Assembly: GCA_022605405.1 (NCBI GenBank)
Contig: JABYQQ010000007.1
Coordinates: 1,736,001 to 1,800,000, forward strand
Origin: Earliella scabrosa
Lineage: Eukaryota > Basidiomycota > Agaricomycetes > Polyporales > Polyporaceae
Reading direction: 5' to 3'
DNA: 64,000 nt
A model generated the notes under the pieces. It worked only from the letters and a program-made list of their open reading frames with translations, did no database searches and was not told where the DNA came from. Position numbers and translations under genes: made by a program. This document shows positions 32,109 to 44,045 of this stretch, piece by piece. The first letter of the stretch is position 1. Each line of letters starts with the position of its first letter.

Positions 32109-34340
32109 ATGTCCTCCACGATCACATCCCGCATCGAATGGTCCGCGTCGCTCGACCCGACCAAGGCCCAGGTGCCCACGGAGGAGACCAAGTACCACCG
32201 CAAGGTATGTCCTTCAGTGATCGGTGCGCCACAGCGATTGAGACGTTCATCTACGCGACTCTCTCCTTCAGACGTCCATTATCGCAACCATTGGTATGCA
32301 TGTTTGGCCACTGAGCGATGCGATCTCGTGTCTAAACGCGACCGAAATGCAGGGCCGAACGTCAACAATGTCGAGAAGCTGGCTGAGCTGCGCCGGGCGG
32401 GTGTGAACATCGGTGCGTTTACCCCCTCTGATCTACACAACCTCGTTCTCATGCATATAACCGTGCATATTTCCAGTTCGGATGAACTTCTCCCATGGAG
32501 AGTATGAGTACCACCAGAGTGTCATCGACAACACCAGGAAGATGGTTTCTCGTATGTGCTGTTGATTGCTCCATGTCTAAACATGTCCCTCACGCGCCAC
32601 AAGTCGATCCCGAGGGCCGCCCTGTGGCCATTGCCTTGGACACCGTGAGTGTGCTGTTCATTCTCTGTGTCTCGTGCATAGTACTCATGAGATACGCAGA
32701 AAGGGCCTGAGATCCGTACCGGAATGATGAGGAACAAGACTGATGTCAGTATCAAACCCTGAACTTCGAAGGACACCCCCACTCACAGGTCGTACAGATT
32801 CCCATCAAGGCCGGCCATGAGTTCATTGTGACCACAGATGCCGCCTACAAGGACATCTGCGACGACAAGGTCATGTACCTTGACTACGTGCGTGTTCTCT
32901 CGCGATGCGCAGCTGGACGCGTCTATCTAAGCTTGTGTCGCAGAAAAACTTGCCGAAGGTCACCGCACCGGGCAAGCTCATCTACGTTGATGATGGTATC
33001 CTGTCTCTCCTTGTGATCGCCATTGAAGGCGAAAATGTGCGCGTCCGCGCGCTGAACAACGGCACTCTCAGCTCGCGCAAGGGTGTCAACTTGCCTAAGA
33101 CCGACGTCGACCTGCCCGCGCTCTCCGAGAAGGACAAGGCCGACCTCCAATTCGGTGTCAAGAACGGTGTCGACATGATCTTCGCCTCGTTCATCCGTCG
33201 CGCGGAGGACGTGCGCGACATCAGGCGCGTCCTCGGCCCTGACGGCGCGAACATCAAAATCATCGTCAAAATCGAGAACGAGCAGGGTGTCCTCAACTTC
33301 GACGAAATCCTCAGGGAGACCGACGGTGTCATGGTTGCTCGTGGTGACCTCGGTATCGAGATCCCTGCGAGCCAGGTTTTCCTTGCTCAAAAGATGATGA
33401 TTTCGAAGTGCAACAAGGCTGGCAAGCCGGTCATTGTTGCCACCCAGATGCTTGAGTCCATGACGGTCAGTGTCGGTTCTCATCACTCATTGTATAGGCT
33501 CTGACGCCGAAATATGCAGTACAACCCCCGTCCTACCCGTGCTGAAGTCAGCGATGTTGCGAACGCCGTCATGGACGGAGCGGATTGTGTCATGCTCTCG
33601 GGCGAGACTGCTAAGGGTTCTTACCCCATTCAATCCGGTACGTTCAACTTATTATTGCACAGCTCAGCTTTTGCGCTGCGGTCAAGCTGACTGTCTGACA
33701 GTTCTGATGATGGCGGAGACGTGCTTGCTTGCGGAGGGGGCCATCTGCTACCCTGCTCTGTATGACGAGCTTCGCGTCACCACCCCTCGTCCCACGGAGA
33801 CCGTCGAGACCGTGGCAATTGCTGCTGTTGCTGCGGCTTCAGAGCAGAACGCCAGCGCGATCATCGTTCTGTCGACAAGTGGAAACACCGCACGACTTAT
33901 CTCCAAGTACCGTCCTTCTGTTCCCATCATTACTGGTAAGTCGTTCCGCGTCGATCCCAGGATTTGCGATTGATTCGCCTGTTCTGTAGTCACGCGCAAC
34001 CAGCAGACTGCCCGGCAGATTCACCTGCACCGAGGCTGCTACCCCTTCTGGTACCCGGAGCCTCGCGGCATCGAGCCACACCAATGGCAGACGGATGTGA
34101 GCATCACTCTTGCACAGTATGTGGCATGGGCGGCGCACTGACAGTATTGCCTCGTAGGTCGACAACCGTATCCGTTTCGGTCTCCGGAACGCGCTCCTGC
34201 TCAACATCATCAAGACGGGCACGACGGTCGTCGCAGTCCAGGGCTGGAAGGGTGGTCTTGGCCACACCAACACGCTCCGTATCCTCTCCGTGCCCACGGA
34301 TCCGGCGGACCTGGCCCAGCAGCCTCTGGGCGCCAACTAG
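32109..34340 (+). CDS. PYK1: Pyruvate kinase
   Basis: Converts phosphoenolpyruvate and ADP to pyruvate and ATP, the last step of glycolysis, in the cytosol. Roughly 11 exons. Readable blocks in order: [80 protein letters not shown], then the large exon with [40 protein letters not shown] (catalytic Lys in [12 protein letters not shown]) and [20 protein letters not shown]. Next come [51 protein letters not shown] and a C-terminal allosteric-site exon ([20 protein letters not shown]). Stop at 34340. No frameshift or missing active-site residue. The N-terminal exons are short with many introns, usual for basidiomycete PYK. Confidence 0.96.
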
Positions 34341-34722
34341 AGGGGCAGCAGTACGCGCAGCTGAACGGTAGTTGTACGAGCAGTGTACTAGTAGGACGCA
34401 TGACGCAATCATCACATAGACGTTCCCATCGCACACAGCCTGGCCGTGCTCTGTAGAGAGGCAGAGTCGGGGTGGTTGCTCCGAGTCGTAGTGGGAGCCG
34501 CTGCGCTGGGTGGTTAGGCGCCCAGGGAAGATCAATGGCGAGGACAGGCACGTGGCGGAATTAGAGGACGGAATGTTGTGCGTTTGGACGAGCAGACTTC
34601 GTCCACGTCCTGCAGTCTGCTCCTCTCCCCTTCCCTCTCCTCCTCCCTCCTCCCCGCGGCGTTCTAGCCTATAGCCCTCTAGTCGCCTCTAATTCACCCC
34701 AGGGCCTTTGGTCCTCGACACG
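34341..34722. other. Intergenic, pyrimidine-rich promoter stretch
   Basis: A CT-rich tract (34620-34660) precedes the next ATG by about 60-100 nt. Such tracts are common near fungal transcription starts. No gene is seen. Confidence 0.5.
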
Positions 34723-37191
34723 ATGGCAACCTCGATATACTTTCCGCAACGCGGGAATGGTTATGTCCCCGAAAAAGCGCGTACCGCCAACGGTCTCCCC
34801 ATGCACTCCTCTGCTGTTCGCGAGAAGTGGCAGCGACACAATCACTCCTCGTCATGGCTCATGCCCGTAAACCTCCCAATCCCTGGGGTTCGCACACGTC
34901 GTCTCCGCCTCATGCTCCCCGACCTCCCCAAGTTGCACCATAACGCCATCACGCGCTTTGGTAGGAGACGGGGAAGGATGCTCCTTGCGGCCGGCTTCCT
35001 CGCTATCGTCTTCACGATAGTGATGCTATCCTCGCTGCGAGACCGGTTCTCGCCTGAAGATAGGTCTTGGCCGGCCTACTCAAGCACAGAACCCCCAACG
35101 CTCGTGTATAGACGCGAAGACCTACAAAGGATATGGGAGTGGGAGGTAGCTGCTGGACACTACCCCAGTGGGCAGAAAGGTGCGTGTTTCCTGTGTTCTC
35201 CGTGCGCGCGCCCTAACTTGGTGACAAGTTCCCGAGAACATTGGCCTGACGGCCCCTCCGATCAATCCCGCGCTGCCCCCAAGGAAGTCGTCGCCCCTTC
35301 CCTCGCGATTCCGCCCGCCGTCGGTGACGAACACGCTCGGAATTGGCGCTAAGCGTGTGTATCTTGACATCCAGAGCAAACCTCCGAACGTTGCGTACCC
35401 TCCGCGCCCGTTACCCGGAAGCGTGGCGGACATGGATGTGGTCATGGAACACTGCGACTTCTCGCAAAATAAGGTAAGCCAACTCCTCCTTCAGCCGCCC
35501 CATCATTAGTAATCTTCCGCGCAGTACGTGAGGGATTGCCTTGAGGTGTTGCGACTTGGAGGCGGGCTGGACAACGGCGCTAGGGTGCGGAGAGGGAAGA
35601 TGGACGAGTGGAAGTACATCTACGTCGAGGACGGCGAGCTGCAGAACAGCACCCAGACGGTTCCGCAGGTCAATCCCGCAGTCGCGCTCAAGAGCCAGGG
35701 TGTGGCGGATCCGAACGCGGGGTTCGTCAAGAAGCGCAACGCCGATTGGGAACCCCACGTATACTTCCCTCCTCCGCCCAAGTACATTTCCCCCCACGAC
35801 CGGCCTGCGTCATGCGAGGAGAACCCGCATCTGTTCCATATGTTCTGGACCGGACCATTCACCGACAAGCCATATCTTGCGCTGTTGTCGTTCCTCTACA
35901 CGCAGAACCTCGGCCTTCACCTTGATGCAGATCACGACGATCCTACCGTCTGTCGCCCGAAGTTCTGGCTGTGGATCAATCCTGGCCCCGCGGCATCTGT
36001 TCCGAACCCGACGGCGTTGCGAGACATGTTCGAACAGTTGAAGTCCAACCCATGGGCGTCTCCCTTCCTGCACCCTCGCTTCAAGGATGTCATTCAATTC
36101 AAGCTTTGGAACACGACGGAACAGCTCGATGGCGTTCCTGAGCTCAAAGACGAATGGCGCGAACTACGGGACACGCTCTTCAACTCGGGCGGTGTTGTCG
36201 AGAAGATCCCACAACCTCCTCAGGGCGAATCGTCTTCTGCTTCAAGCGCCGCACAGCTGGGCGCCACCAAGTCTTCCGGCAGTGAAGAGGACGACAAGGT
36301 GAACCGTGTCGGATCCAAGTCGCCGTCGTCGTATGATCGCCTCTCCGTCATCCTCTCAGACATGGCGCGTTTCGTGCTCTGCCACCGTTTCGGCGGTATC
36401 TACCTGGACGCGGACACAATCCTCTTACGTGACTGGGAGGAGATGTGGGGATGGAAGGGCGCGTTCGCATATCGGTGGTCGCGGCTGGAAAGGTACAACA
36501 CTGCGGTCCTGAAGCTCAACAAGGGCTCAGCTCTTGGCACGTTCCTGTTTCGCACGGCGCTCAAGAACGGTCTGGACTTCCACCCGATGACCGTCTCAAG
36601 GTATACGAAGGATGCTGCGCTGGAACCACTGCTCTTGCGACTACCCGACGCGCTCTTCGATTCTGCCTGGTTGAACACGGAGGACTACCAGCGCGAGCGT
36701 CCGCCGCAGCCTTACTTCACGGAGTACGTACGTCTCATGTCTTCTGAGGGGCAGAATGCTCATATGCACTCTACAGGTTCGGTGACTTCTTCTTCACCCC
36801 GCGTGAGAAGAGTGCTGCTCCTCATGCGTTGGGGTTCAATGGCTTCTTCAGAGGGGCCTACTCGTACCACTTCCACAACTTCTGGTAACGTGTCCTGCTT
36901 GATGCTCATCATGATCTCGTGCTCATGACCGACCATAGGTGGCAACCATTCGACGCGTCCAGGAATTGGCCCGATCTCGGACATCGCTTCATCAACGGTG
37001 AACGCATAGCGCGTGCGCAAGTGGAAGCCAATCAGGCAGTTCCTACAGGCGAGAGGACTACGGAGTTCCCGGAGGACTTTGTGGCGGACGACAAGCGCGA
37101 TCTTGACTGGTCGACGGTCTTGAAGCGGACGTTCGAGTCGTACGTCCGCGGAGAAATACCAAACATGTACGGAGAATGGATCAAGTGGTGA
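34723..37191 (+). CDS. Type II membrane glycosyltransferase, GT32-like
   Basis: A Golgi-type transferase with a cytosolic N-tail, one signal anchor (MLLAAGFLAIVFTIVMLSSL, about residues 85-105) and a lumenal catalytic domain. The large exon carries NPHLFHMFWTGPFTDKPYLA and, near its end, RFVLCHRFGGIYLDADTILL. The latter contains the DxD metal/nucleotide-sugar site of the Gly_transf_sug (OCH1/capsular) group. Later exons give FGDFFFTPREKSAAPHALGF and end at GEIPNMYGEWIKW. An acidic, Ser-rich insert (QGESSSASSAAQLGATKSSG region) interrupts the catalytic domain and is probably a loop. The start is ATG 34723; an upstream in-frame TTG is not used as a start in eukaryotes. Donor sugar and acceptor are unknown; alpha-mannosyl or galactosyl transfer is a guess. 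Confidence 0.83.
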
Positions 37192-37718
37192 TCATTCCCA
37201 CTACACTACACTGCTCTTCCTCGTCTTCTCGCTGGTTTGGTTGGACCGCAGCTACCGCGCTTCACACTTCTTCGCGGTGTATATACCTCCTTTTGAACTG
37301 TCCTCTTAGACATCGATCCGGCGTTTTACTCGTCTGCTGTCCGCCCTTAGTAAGTGTCCTCCGTGCTATCATCTTACTCCTAGCTCTAGTTCTAGACCAA
37401 TCCGATGTAATGCGCACACCCCCACCTCATTTCGATCTACGAGGTTTCGAACGCTGTCGCCTGTGTAGGCAGGTTGATCAGGATACACCATGTCTCGGAT
37501 ATCCACGACTATCAAGGCACGCTATTCTTATCTCCGCATACACCCATGTAGTCCGCAGTTATGGATATACCCGTACATAGAGTCAGCAGACCACCCCAAA
37601 TGTATGCATTCGGATCTCTTCGGGGCGTTCAATACGACGACTGCCTCCTATGGCAATTCCCGACGCGCATTATCTGGGCGCCTCGATGATCTCGATCGCT
37701 CAGTAGAGTGTCGCCACC
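37192..37718. other. Intergenic, no supported gene
   Basis: 3' UTR of the glycosyltransferase and promoter of the phosphatase gene. Frames here are short and without domains. Confidence 0.55.
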
Positions 37719-38385
37719 ATGTCCGACCAGAACGTCTCCGTCCTCGTCGTTTGCCTCGGCAATATCTGTCGCTCGCCCATCGGCGAGGCCGTGTTGAAGC
37801 ATGTCTCGAGAGAGCGCGACCTGGACATCACCGTCGACTCCGCCGGGACGTCGAACTTCCACATCGGCGAGGATCCCGACGATCGGTGAGCTTTGAATTA
37901 TCCTGTTGTCTGAACTCATTCGCTGACCACCAGCTGCGTAATGGTGTAGCTCAGTAGCAGTCTGCAAGAAGGTGCGCCATCGTTGTCGTGTTTCCGCTCG
38001 GGCTGCTGCTGAATTTCTGTTGCGCAGAACAAAGTCCCGATCAAGCACTCTGCACGCCAGGTGACGCAGGCGGACTTCCGGACGTTCACGTATATACTCG
38101 CCGCGGACGAGTCGAACCTGCGGAACCTGCAGCGTATGAAGCCGCGCGACGCAACCGCAGAGGTCCGTCTGTGGGGGTCGTATCTCGACGGCGCAGCGAT
38201 TCCCGATCCCTACTACGGGGGCATGGTGGGTAACACCGACATGTTGGTGGAGAAAGCATGACTGATCGCTGACATTGTCTCATTGGCCGCAGAACGGATT
38301 CGAGAACGTGTTTCAGCAGTGTGTCAAGCTCTCGAATGCATTTCTGGACGATGTATTCGGAAAGAGTACGCAAGGGATAGAGTAG
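37719..38385 (+). CDS. Low-molecular-weight protein tyrosine phosphatase, 159 residues
   Basis: Hydrolyses phosphotyrosine with a Cys nucleophile in the cytosol (LTP1/Stp1/ACP1 family). Four phase-checked exons: 37719-37885, 37950-37971, 38028-38225 and 38293-38385. The P-loop VCLGNICRSP (CX5RS) is at residues 10-19; DSAGTSNFHIGEDPDDR follows. The general-acid Asp lies in IPDPYYGG. The protein ends NAFLDDVFGKSTQGIE. Exon 2 is only 22 nt and encodes most of RSVAVCKK; the acceptor GTGTAG at 37949 is chosen because it is the only one that restores that conserved stretch. Length matches the family (about 155-160). Confidence 0.92.
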
Positions 38386-38512
38386 TCGCTCTCTTGTCTC
38401 TTCCTGACTCGCACGTTGTATGATCACTGTGGACTGTGGGGTAGAAGATGTGACGAATGGCATGCAGTGCTATAATACAGTGTATCCGATGTGTCCCGCT
38501 GACAAACGTGGC

Positions 38513-40807
38513 TCAGTGGTGAGTGGGCATATCGACAGACGCCTTGTTTCCAATGGCGTCCTCCGCCTTCCACAGCGCCGTCGTGGTCTTGTTCTGGGTG
38601 TAGAAGTCGATGCCGCTGTGAGCGACATAGATCAGCACCTCTCGAAGAGCTTTAGCAGTTAGGACAAGACGGAGATACATACCCTCGGCCATAGAACGGA
38701 ACGTCTCCCAAGAAGCTCGCCTTGTTCCCGCTCCACGAGAACATCGGAAGTGGTACCGGGATGGGAACGTTGATGCCGACCTGGCCAACCTCGACCTCGC
38801 GCTCGTACTTGCGGGCGGTTGCGCCGCTCTGCGTGAAGATGGCCGTGCCGTTGCCGTACTTGTTCTCGTTAACGATCGCGAGCGCGTCGTCGAGAGTGTC
38901 CGCCTTGACCACAACGAGCACAGGCCCAAAGATCTCCTCGCTAGAGACATTCACCGATAAGCAACCATTGGACGTGAACAGGGTGGTGATGAACGCACCG
39001 GTAGCATCGCATTGTGGTCGTCGCCTCGATGACGGTGGGACCAACCCAGTTACCATCTGGGTAGCCGGGAACCTCGTAGCCACGACCGTCGAGAGCGATG
39101 ATGCCTCCTTCCTCTTCCGCAGAAGCAATCAAGCCAGTGATCCGCTGTTTTGCAGCAGGCGAGATGACGGGTCCGCTGGAAAGATAGAACGCGATATCAG
39201 CCACCTTCGCCACATGCGCGCCATAGTTGGGAACGTACAGGTCGGCACCCTGCTCGAAGCCCTGGTTGACCTTCAGCTTCTGTGCACGCTCCACGAGCTC
39301 GGGCAGCCACGATTGCGCATTGCCGACCAACACAGCTGTTGAAAGTCAGTAATTTTGCTGTACCGCACTACTTACGTTTCACGTACCAACTGAGATGGCC
39401 ATGCAGCGTTGACCAGCAGCTCCAAAGGCCGCACCAATGATCGAGTTGAGCGCATGGTTCTTATTGGCTGTGAGTAGCTCAGTACCATGGTCAGTATCAG
39501 AAGGTACCTTGACTAACCATCAGGCATGAGCACTGCGTGGTTCTTCGCACCCATGTTGGCCTACATAACACCTTAGGAAAGAGCGATTTGATGTACGACA
39601 CGTTGCATACCTGTACTCGTTTGCCAGTCGCGCGGCCACTGAGAATGGGATCAGAAAGACAGCATACAGACACAAAATTGCGACTCACCGTTCGTAGATG
39701 TGCTTACCAGCACGATCACCACCAACGAAGCTAACAGCCTTGATGGTGGGGTGGTCGCAAATGGCATTAACAGTTGGGACAGTCCCGTGCACGACGTTTA
39801 ATACGCCGGCCGGCAATCCTGCCCGCTGGCACAACTCGGAAATGATCATAGCGGCACCAGGATCTCGTTCCGAGGGCTTGAGGATGAGCGTGTTACCTGT
39901 GGCAAGGGCAACAGGGATGGTCCAGAGAGGGATCATGCTGATTGCACTGTGAGACACCACTTCGGCACAAACAAACCCGAAGACTTACGCAGGGAAGTTG
40001 AACGGTGCAATGCTAGCACAAACACCCAACGGAAGACGACGCGTCGAAGTGTCCATATCCTTGGATACTAGAGGCACAGCAGTCAACGCGGGTTTCCGAT
40101 CCACTGCACCATAGGCATACCTTCGATCGTGTCACCCAGTAGCGCGGTCGGAATGTTGCAAGCGGTTTCCACTACTTGCAAACCACGAAGGAGATCACCC
40201 TGCGCATCTGAAGCAAGATTGGATCGTTGTCGCAGGCGTGAGGAAAGGCTACGAGGACGAACCGGCATAGGTCTTTCCCTGCTCAAGCACAATGCTGTTC
40301 GCAACAGCCTCCCCATTCTGCCTCAATTGGTACTGGAGACTGTCGGTGGCGAGCTCAGGATGCGGATGTGTTGCACGCGGTACAATACACTCACTCCATG
40401 ACGAAGCGCTGCCGAGTGAGGACACTTGAACGGCTCCATGTCTTGTACGCATGGGAGGCAGCATCCACGGCCTGCTCGAACTCGGTAGAGGTGGTCTCCG
40501 GAACCCTTGTCAGGAGGGTTTGTGTTGCCTACGCATATTTTGTCATTCAAGGAGTCGGGAACAGGGAGACATAGCATACCGGATCCACGACGTCGATCCA
40601 TTGCTCCGCCTTGCTCTCAACGAATTCTCCCCCGATGAAGTTCTTGGTGTTCGCGCCAGTTGCGCTCGTACCCTTCCACTCCTGGGAAATCTTCTCCGCC
40701 CTGGACTTCGCGGTGGCACTCAAGCCACTGAGAGGAGGACGCGAGGCGGATGTTGCCAGCGAGCGCACGCGCAACTGAGCAGGACGGGGGAGTTTAGCAA
40801 GAGGCAT
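38513..40807 (-). CDS. Methylmalonate-semialdehyde dehydrogenase (acylating), mitochondrial
   Basis: ALDH6 family enzyme that oxidises methylmalonate semialdehyde to propionyl-CoA, or malonate semialdehyde to acetyl-CoA, in valine and pyrimidine breakdown. An N-terminal Arg/Ser/Ala-rich mitochondrial leader ([20 protein letters not shown]) is followed by [20 protein letters not shown]. Later exons show [40 protein letters not shown] and [16 protein letters not shown]. The catalytic Cys is in [15 protein letters not shown] (about 39390-39430). The C-terminal part has [35 protein letters not shown] and the terminal [15 protein letters not shown]. Stop at 38513. About 10 exons; not all borders were fixed. 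It is divergent from the SH3BGR-like gene across 375 bp. Confidence 0.92.
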
Positions 40808-41182
40808 GTCGTGAGTCGAACGTGGAGAGTCGGGTTATGTGAGGTTCTCTGTGGAGGCGCACTGGGTCGTGAGCCAGGAGGTATTTAGGCAGGCTCGCAG
40901 GGCGTGTATAGGTTCCGGCGGGGTTCCGGGGAAGCGGGCGTCGGGGAGAAGAGCATGGCCGGCTCGGACGCGGGGGGCATGAGCGAGCTCCGGACGCGAC
41001 GGTCATGTGGGCTTCCCCGCAGGCGCTCATAACGCGTCGGGTAGCGCCTCTGATCCGCCCCGCTTTCTAGACGCGCGCCCCGCCATCACCAGGGCCGTGC
41101 TTGATCAGGTCTCGCTCCTTCCTCATCCGGCCCCACTGACACCCGCTCTGCACTCTCTACGCCCTCCTCAGTGTCCTCACCA
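40808..41182. promoter_or_regulatory. Shared divergent promoter region
   Basis: Only 375 bp separate the start codons of the dehydrogenase (minus) and the SH3BGR-like gene (plus). It is GC-rich with no clear TATA box. Confidence 0.45.
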
Positions 41183-42279
41183 ATGCCTTCGCCTCCGATC
41201 CAGGTCTTCCTCACCACCATCGCCTCCCAACCCGCGCTCAGAAAGCGCCAAGGTGCGTCCGCCGAAGGCTGATCGGCGCCCAGGACAAGCGTTCACGCAT
41301 CGCCGCGGCCCCCAGAATACGTGCTGCGTGTGCTGCAAGTCAAGAAGGTGCAGTTCACGTCCTACGACCTCGCCTCGGACGAGGATGCCAAGAAGCTATG
41401 GCGGAGGAAGGCCCCACTAGGCTAGTACTGGTCTGCCTCGCGCACCTCCAGCACGCCGGGAGCTGACCCGCGCGCACTCGCATGTGTAGACAAGCAGCAG
41501 CTGCCGGGCCTCCTCATCGGCGGCGAGTTCCCTGGGGTGCGTCTCTATCCTTGATTCTCATTGCGCGCTCACATTGACCGTCTCACGCCGGTCGTCCAGA
41601 CCTTCCAGGATTTGTGAGTCAGGTTAAGCTCGGCCGCAGGCAGAACTCTGATTGTGCTGCGTGCTACAGCGAGGAAGCAGTCGAGTTCGGCGAACTCGAC
41701 CAGTTCCTCCGTCTGAACGAGAACTGGGAGCCTCTTTCCGATGACAAGCCCCTGCTCCGCGCAGTACCCGTCGGCATCCCAGGAGCATACGCTCCCGCTC
41801 AAATGAACCCCGAGCACATCTCCCCTGCACCCTCTCCCATCAAGACGAAACCCCCTCGACGGGACGGTGAGATCGACGCTGGGGACAAGCTCGGAGACGC
41901 GGGTCTGCATGGTGTGAACGTCACGGAGGACGATTTGCTCAAGTTGGTTGAGGAGCTCGGACTTGACGGGGCGGATGCGAGCGACTTTGTGAAGGGCCTA
42001 ACGGGCGAAGATTCCTCGCAGAAGAAGGAACAAGCACCTGCGCCACCTGCAACAGAGGAGACTGCCGCTGCAGTGGAAGCTCCAGAACCCCCTGCTAAGA
42101 AGGAAGCCCCCGTTCCAGAGAAATCGGAGGAATCCCAGGCGGAGGGACCGGTGGTCAAAGTTAATGAGGTGAAGGAAGCTGAGAAGACGAGCGAGCCTGG
42201 GAAGGCGGGGGCGACGTCAGAGGCGGCGGGCACGGCTGTGGAGAAACCAAGTGCTGCAGACGAAAAGCAGGATGCGTAA
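41183..42279 (+). CDS. SH3BGR/thioredoxin-fold protein with long acidic Ala/Glu/Pro tail, 281 residues
   Basis: Five phase-checked exons: 41183-41252, 41316-41420, 41490-41536, 41600-41613 and 41670-42279. The first 100 residues form a glutaredoxin-like domain without the redox CxxC: IQVFLTTIASQPALRKRQ, VLQVKKVQFTSYDLASDEDA, DKQQLPGLLIGGEFPG, TFQDFEEAVEFGELDQFLRL. This matches SH3-binding Glu-rich (SH3BGR) proteins, which lack catalysis and may act as scaffolds. The rest is a disordered tail rich in E, K, A and P. The second intron has a GC donor (TAG|GCTAGT), needed because the GT alternatives put a stop in frame. The fourth exon is 14 nt and encodes most of TFQDF. Confidence 0.85.
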
Positions 42280-42491
42280 TGTTCTCGTGTACATCTGTAT
42301 ATCTCCACCTTCCACGCAGGATTATCTGGCAATATAGACATAGTTAGGGTATGACTGGACGTCAAGTTGTTCGGACGGCATCCAGCGTGCTGTACATTTC
42401 CCGGACATTACATGGTTCCCGGAGGTCGTCTGTCATAATCCCGCACCAAATGTAGACGGGCTGCGAACCATTCTCTGAGCCACCAGGCCAA

Positions 42492-43883
42492 TCATGTTGT
42501 GCCGAAGTAGTCGTCCTGTCCTTGCGACCTTTGCTGGCTGCGTCTCCTCACCGACGAAGGCGTCTCGCCATAAGCGGAGCCAGTCGCTGCAGTGTTTGCA
42601 GGCGTTGCCGCCATCTGGTAAGATTGGTCCCACTCTTCCTCGGGCTCTGTCTTCACGTCCCGCTCTCTCCTCTGCCTAGCATATCAGCACATATGCACAA
42701 AGGGACCGAAGTCAAACTGACCGCTTGTCTTGAGCGGGAGCTGCTGCCGCCAGTTCGCCTGCCTGTAGGAGTTCGGGGCCTGCTTGTGCTCGTGCGCTCC
42801 TCCAGCTCAGACTCGGGTCGGCGGGATCGTCGACGCTTGCGCATCTTGTCCTCCGGCTCCAACACACGGCGCTCTTCGCCTTCTGGAGGGAAATGCCACT
42901 CCACCACAGGCATGAGGCATGCCACCAGGCCCGTGAATAGGATGAAGAAGAACACGCCAGACGCGGCAAGGGCGGAAATGAGAGGGAAGCGTGAGATCAG
43001 GCCCCTGCAGTCAGAATATCAGCAATGGATACGGATATATGGTGTCAAAAAGGCCTCCTTACCGAAGGCCGTGGTGTAGCACAACACCGCGGAGGCTGCC
43101 TGAGAGGACAGCAAGCTCGCGAGCGTGTCCTGCGCCAAGGGTCTTCCACTGGTCGCGACGGCCTAGGTCAACCCGCGCGAGTGCGCGACTCGTGCCAATC
43201 GCGATGTCGGAGAGCATTTGTACGTTGAGGTCCACGGTGCCCGGTCTATTATACAGGTATGTCCAAGGGGCCACATATTGAGGTAGAACGATGGCCTGAA
43301 CCTGGTGTTGGTACGCGAAAATGTATCAGAGAGCGCATGACTGACCGGTTTACGCGCAACCGCGATCGTGGAATTGGATGTAGTAGCGAGCGTGAGGGTT
43401 GCCATGAAATTCCCGAGGGCGATGTTCGCCTCGCTCGCTGGTACTACGAGGTGCAGCCAGATGTCGTACGGTTGTTGCGCGACAATATTTGGGAGCGCTA
43501 CTTCCGCGTACGGTGACCCACCATCGCTATCAGCAGCATGTATCTGTGAGTCGAAGTTCAAGGGCACAATGAGGTTGTACGAACCCATATTGCAAGAACA
43601 ACTCGGACTCCCACCCCACAGCGACGCTCTTCCACACCAAGTATCCAGAGGCAACAGAGAGAAGAATGATGAGAGGTAGCGTCACAGAGAACACAGCTAG
43701 CGGCACAAGATGGGGTGCGAGGGGCTGGAAGAGTCGAAGGATAGCCCACAAGAGGTCAATGAAGAGCTGAATTGGCTGGAATGGCCAGAAGTAGCTGAGG
43801 ATACCGCGAGTGTCCTCCACGACCTTCCTGCGCAGGTGGTCGCGCTCCTCCGGGTCGCGCAAGTTCTTCGTTGGGGGCTCCAT
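42492..43883 (-). CDS. Seipin-like ER membrane protein (lipid droplet assembly)
   Basis: Forms a ring at ER-lipid droplet contacts and controls droplet budding (SEI1/BSCL2). N-terminal cytosolic segment MEPPTKNLRDPEERDHLRRK, then a helix around LAVFSVTLPLIILLSVASGY. The lumenal beta domain is visible in YAEVALPNIVAQQPYDIWLH and SEANIALGNFMATLTLATTS; later exons give AIVLPQYVAPWTYLYNRPGT and VDLNVQMLSDIAIG. The second helix is ALAASGVFFFILFTGLVACL followed by a basic, Ser-rich tail. The last exon is read in the frame giving DVKTEPEEEWDQSYQMAATP and ending DDYFGTT at 42492; a different frame would end at 42433. It is divergent from the next plus-strand gene with 162 bp between starts. Confidence 0.85.
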
Positions 43884-44045
43884 GTTGTGCGCACTAGTGG
43901 ACGCGCATGCGGTGAAGGGACAGGACTAAGCTGTGAGTGCGAGTGCTTGTGGGGGTCAGAAGGCGAAGGTGAACGCGCGCATCATGGTATGTAGTCGGAC
44001 GTCATAGCATTTCACACGTGATACTCTTGTCCTTGTACACCCACC

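Noticed and set aside
34708..34722. Upstream TTG start extending the glycosyltransferase
   Set aside because: Eukaryotic initiation uses ATG; the ATG at 34723 is in frame and followed by a reasonable N-terminus.
42433..42633. Alternative C-terminal frame for seipin
   Set aside because: The other frame is acidic, in phase with the preceding exon and ends in a plausible tail; this one gives a Cys/Trp-rich ending without support.
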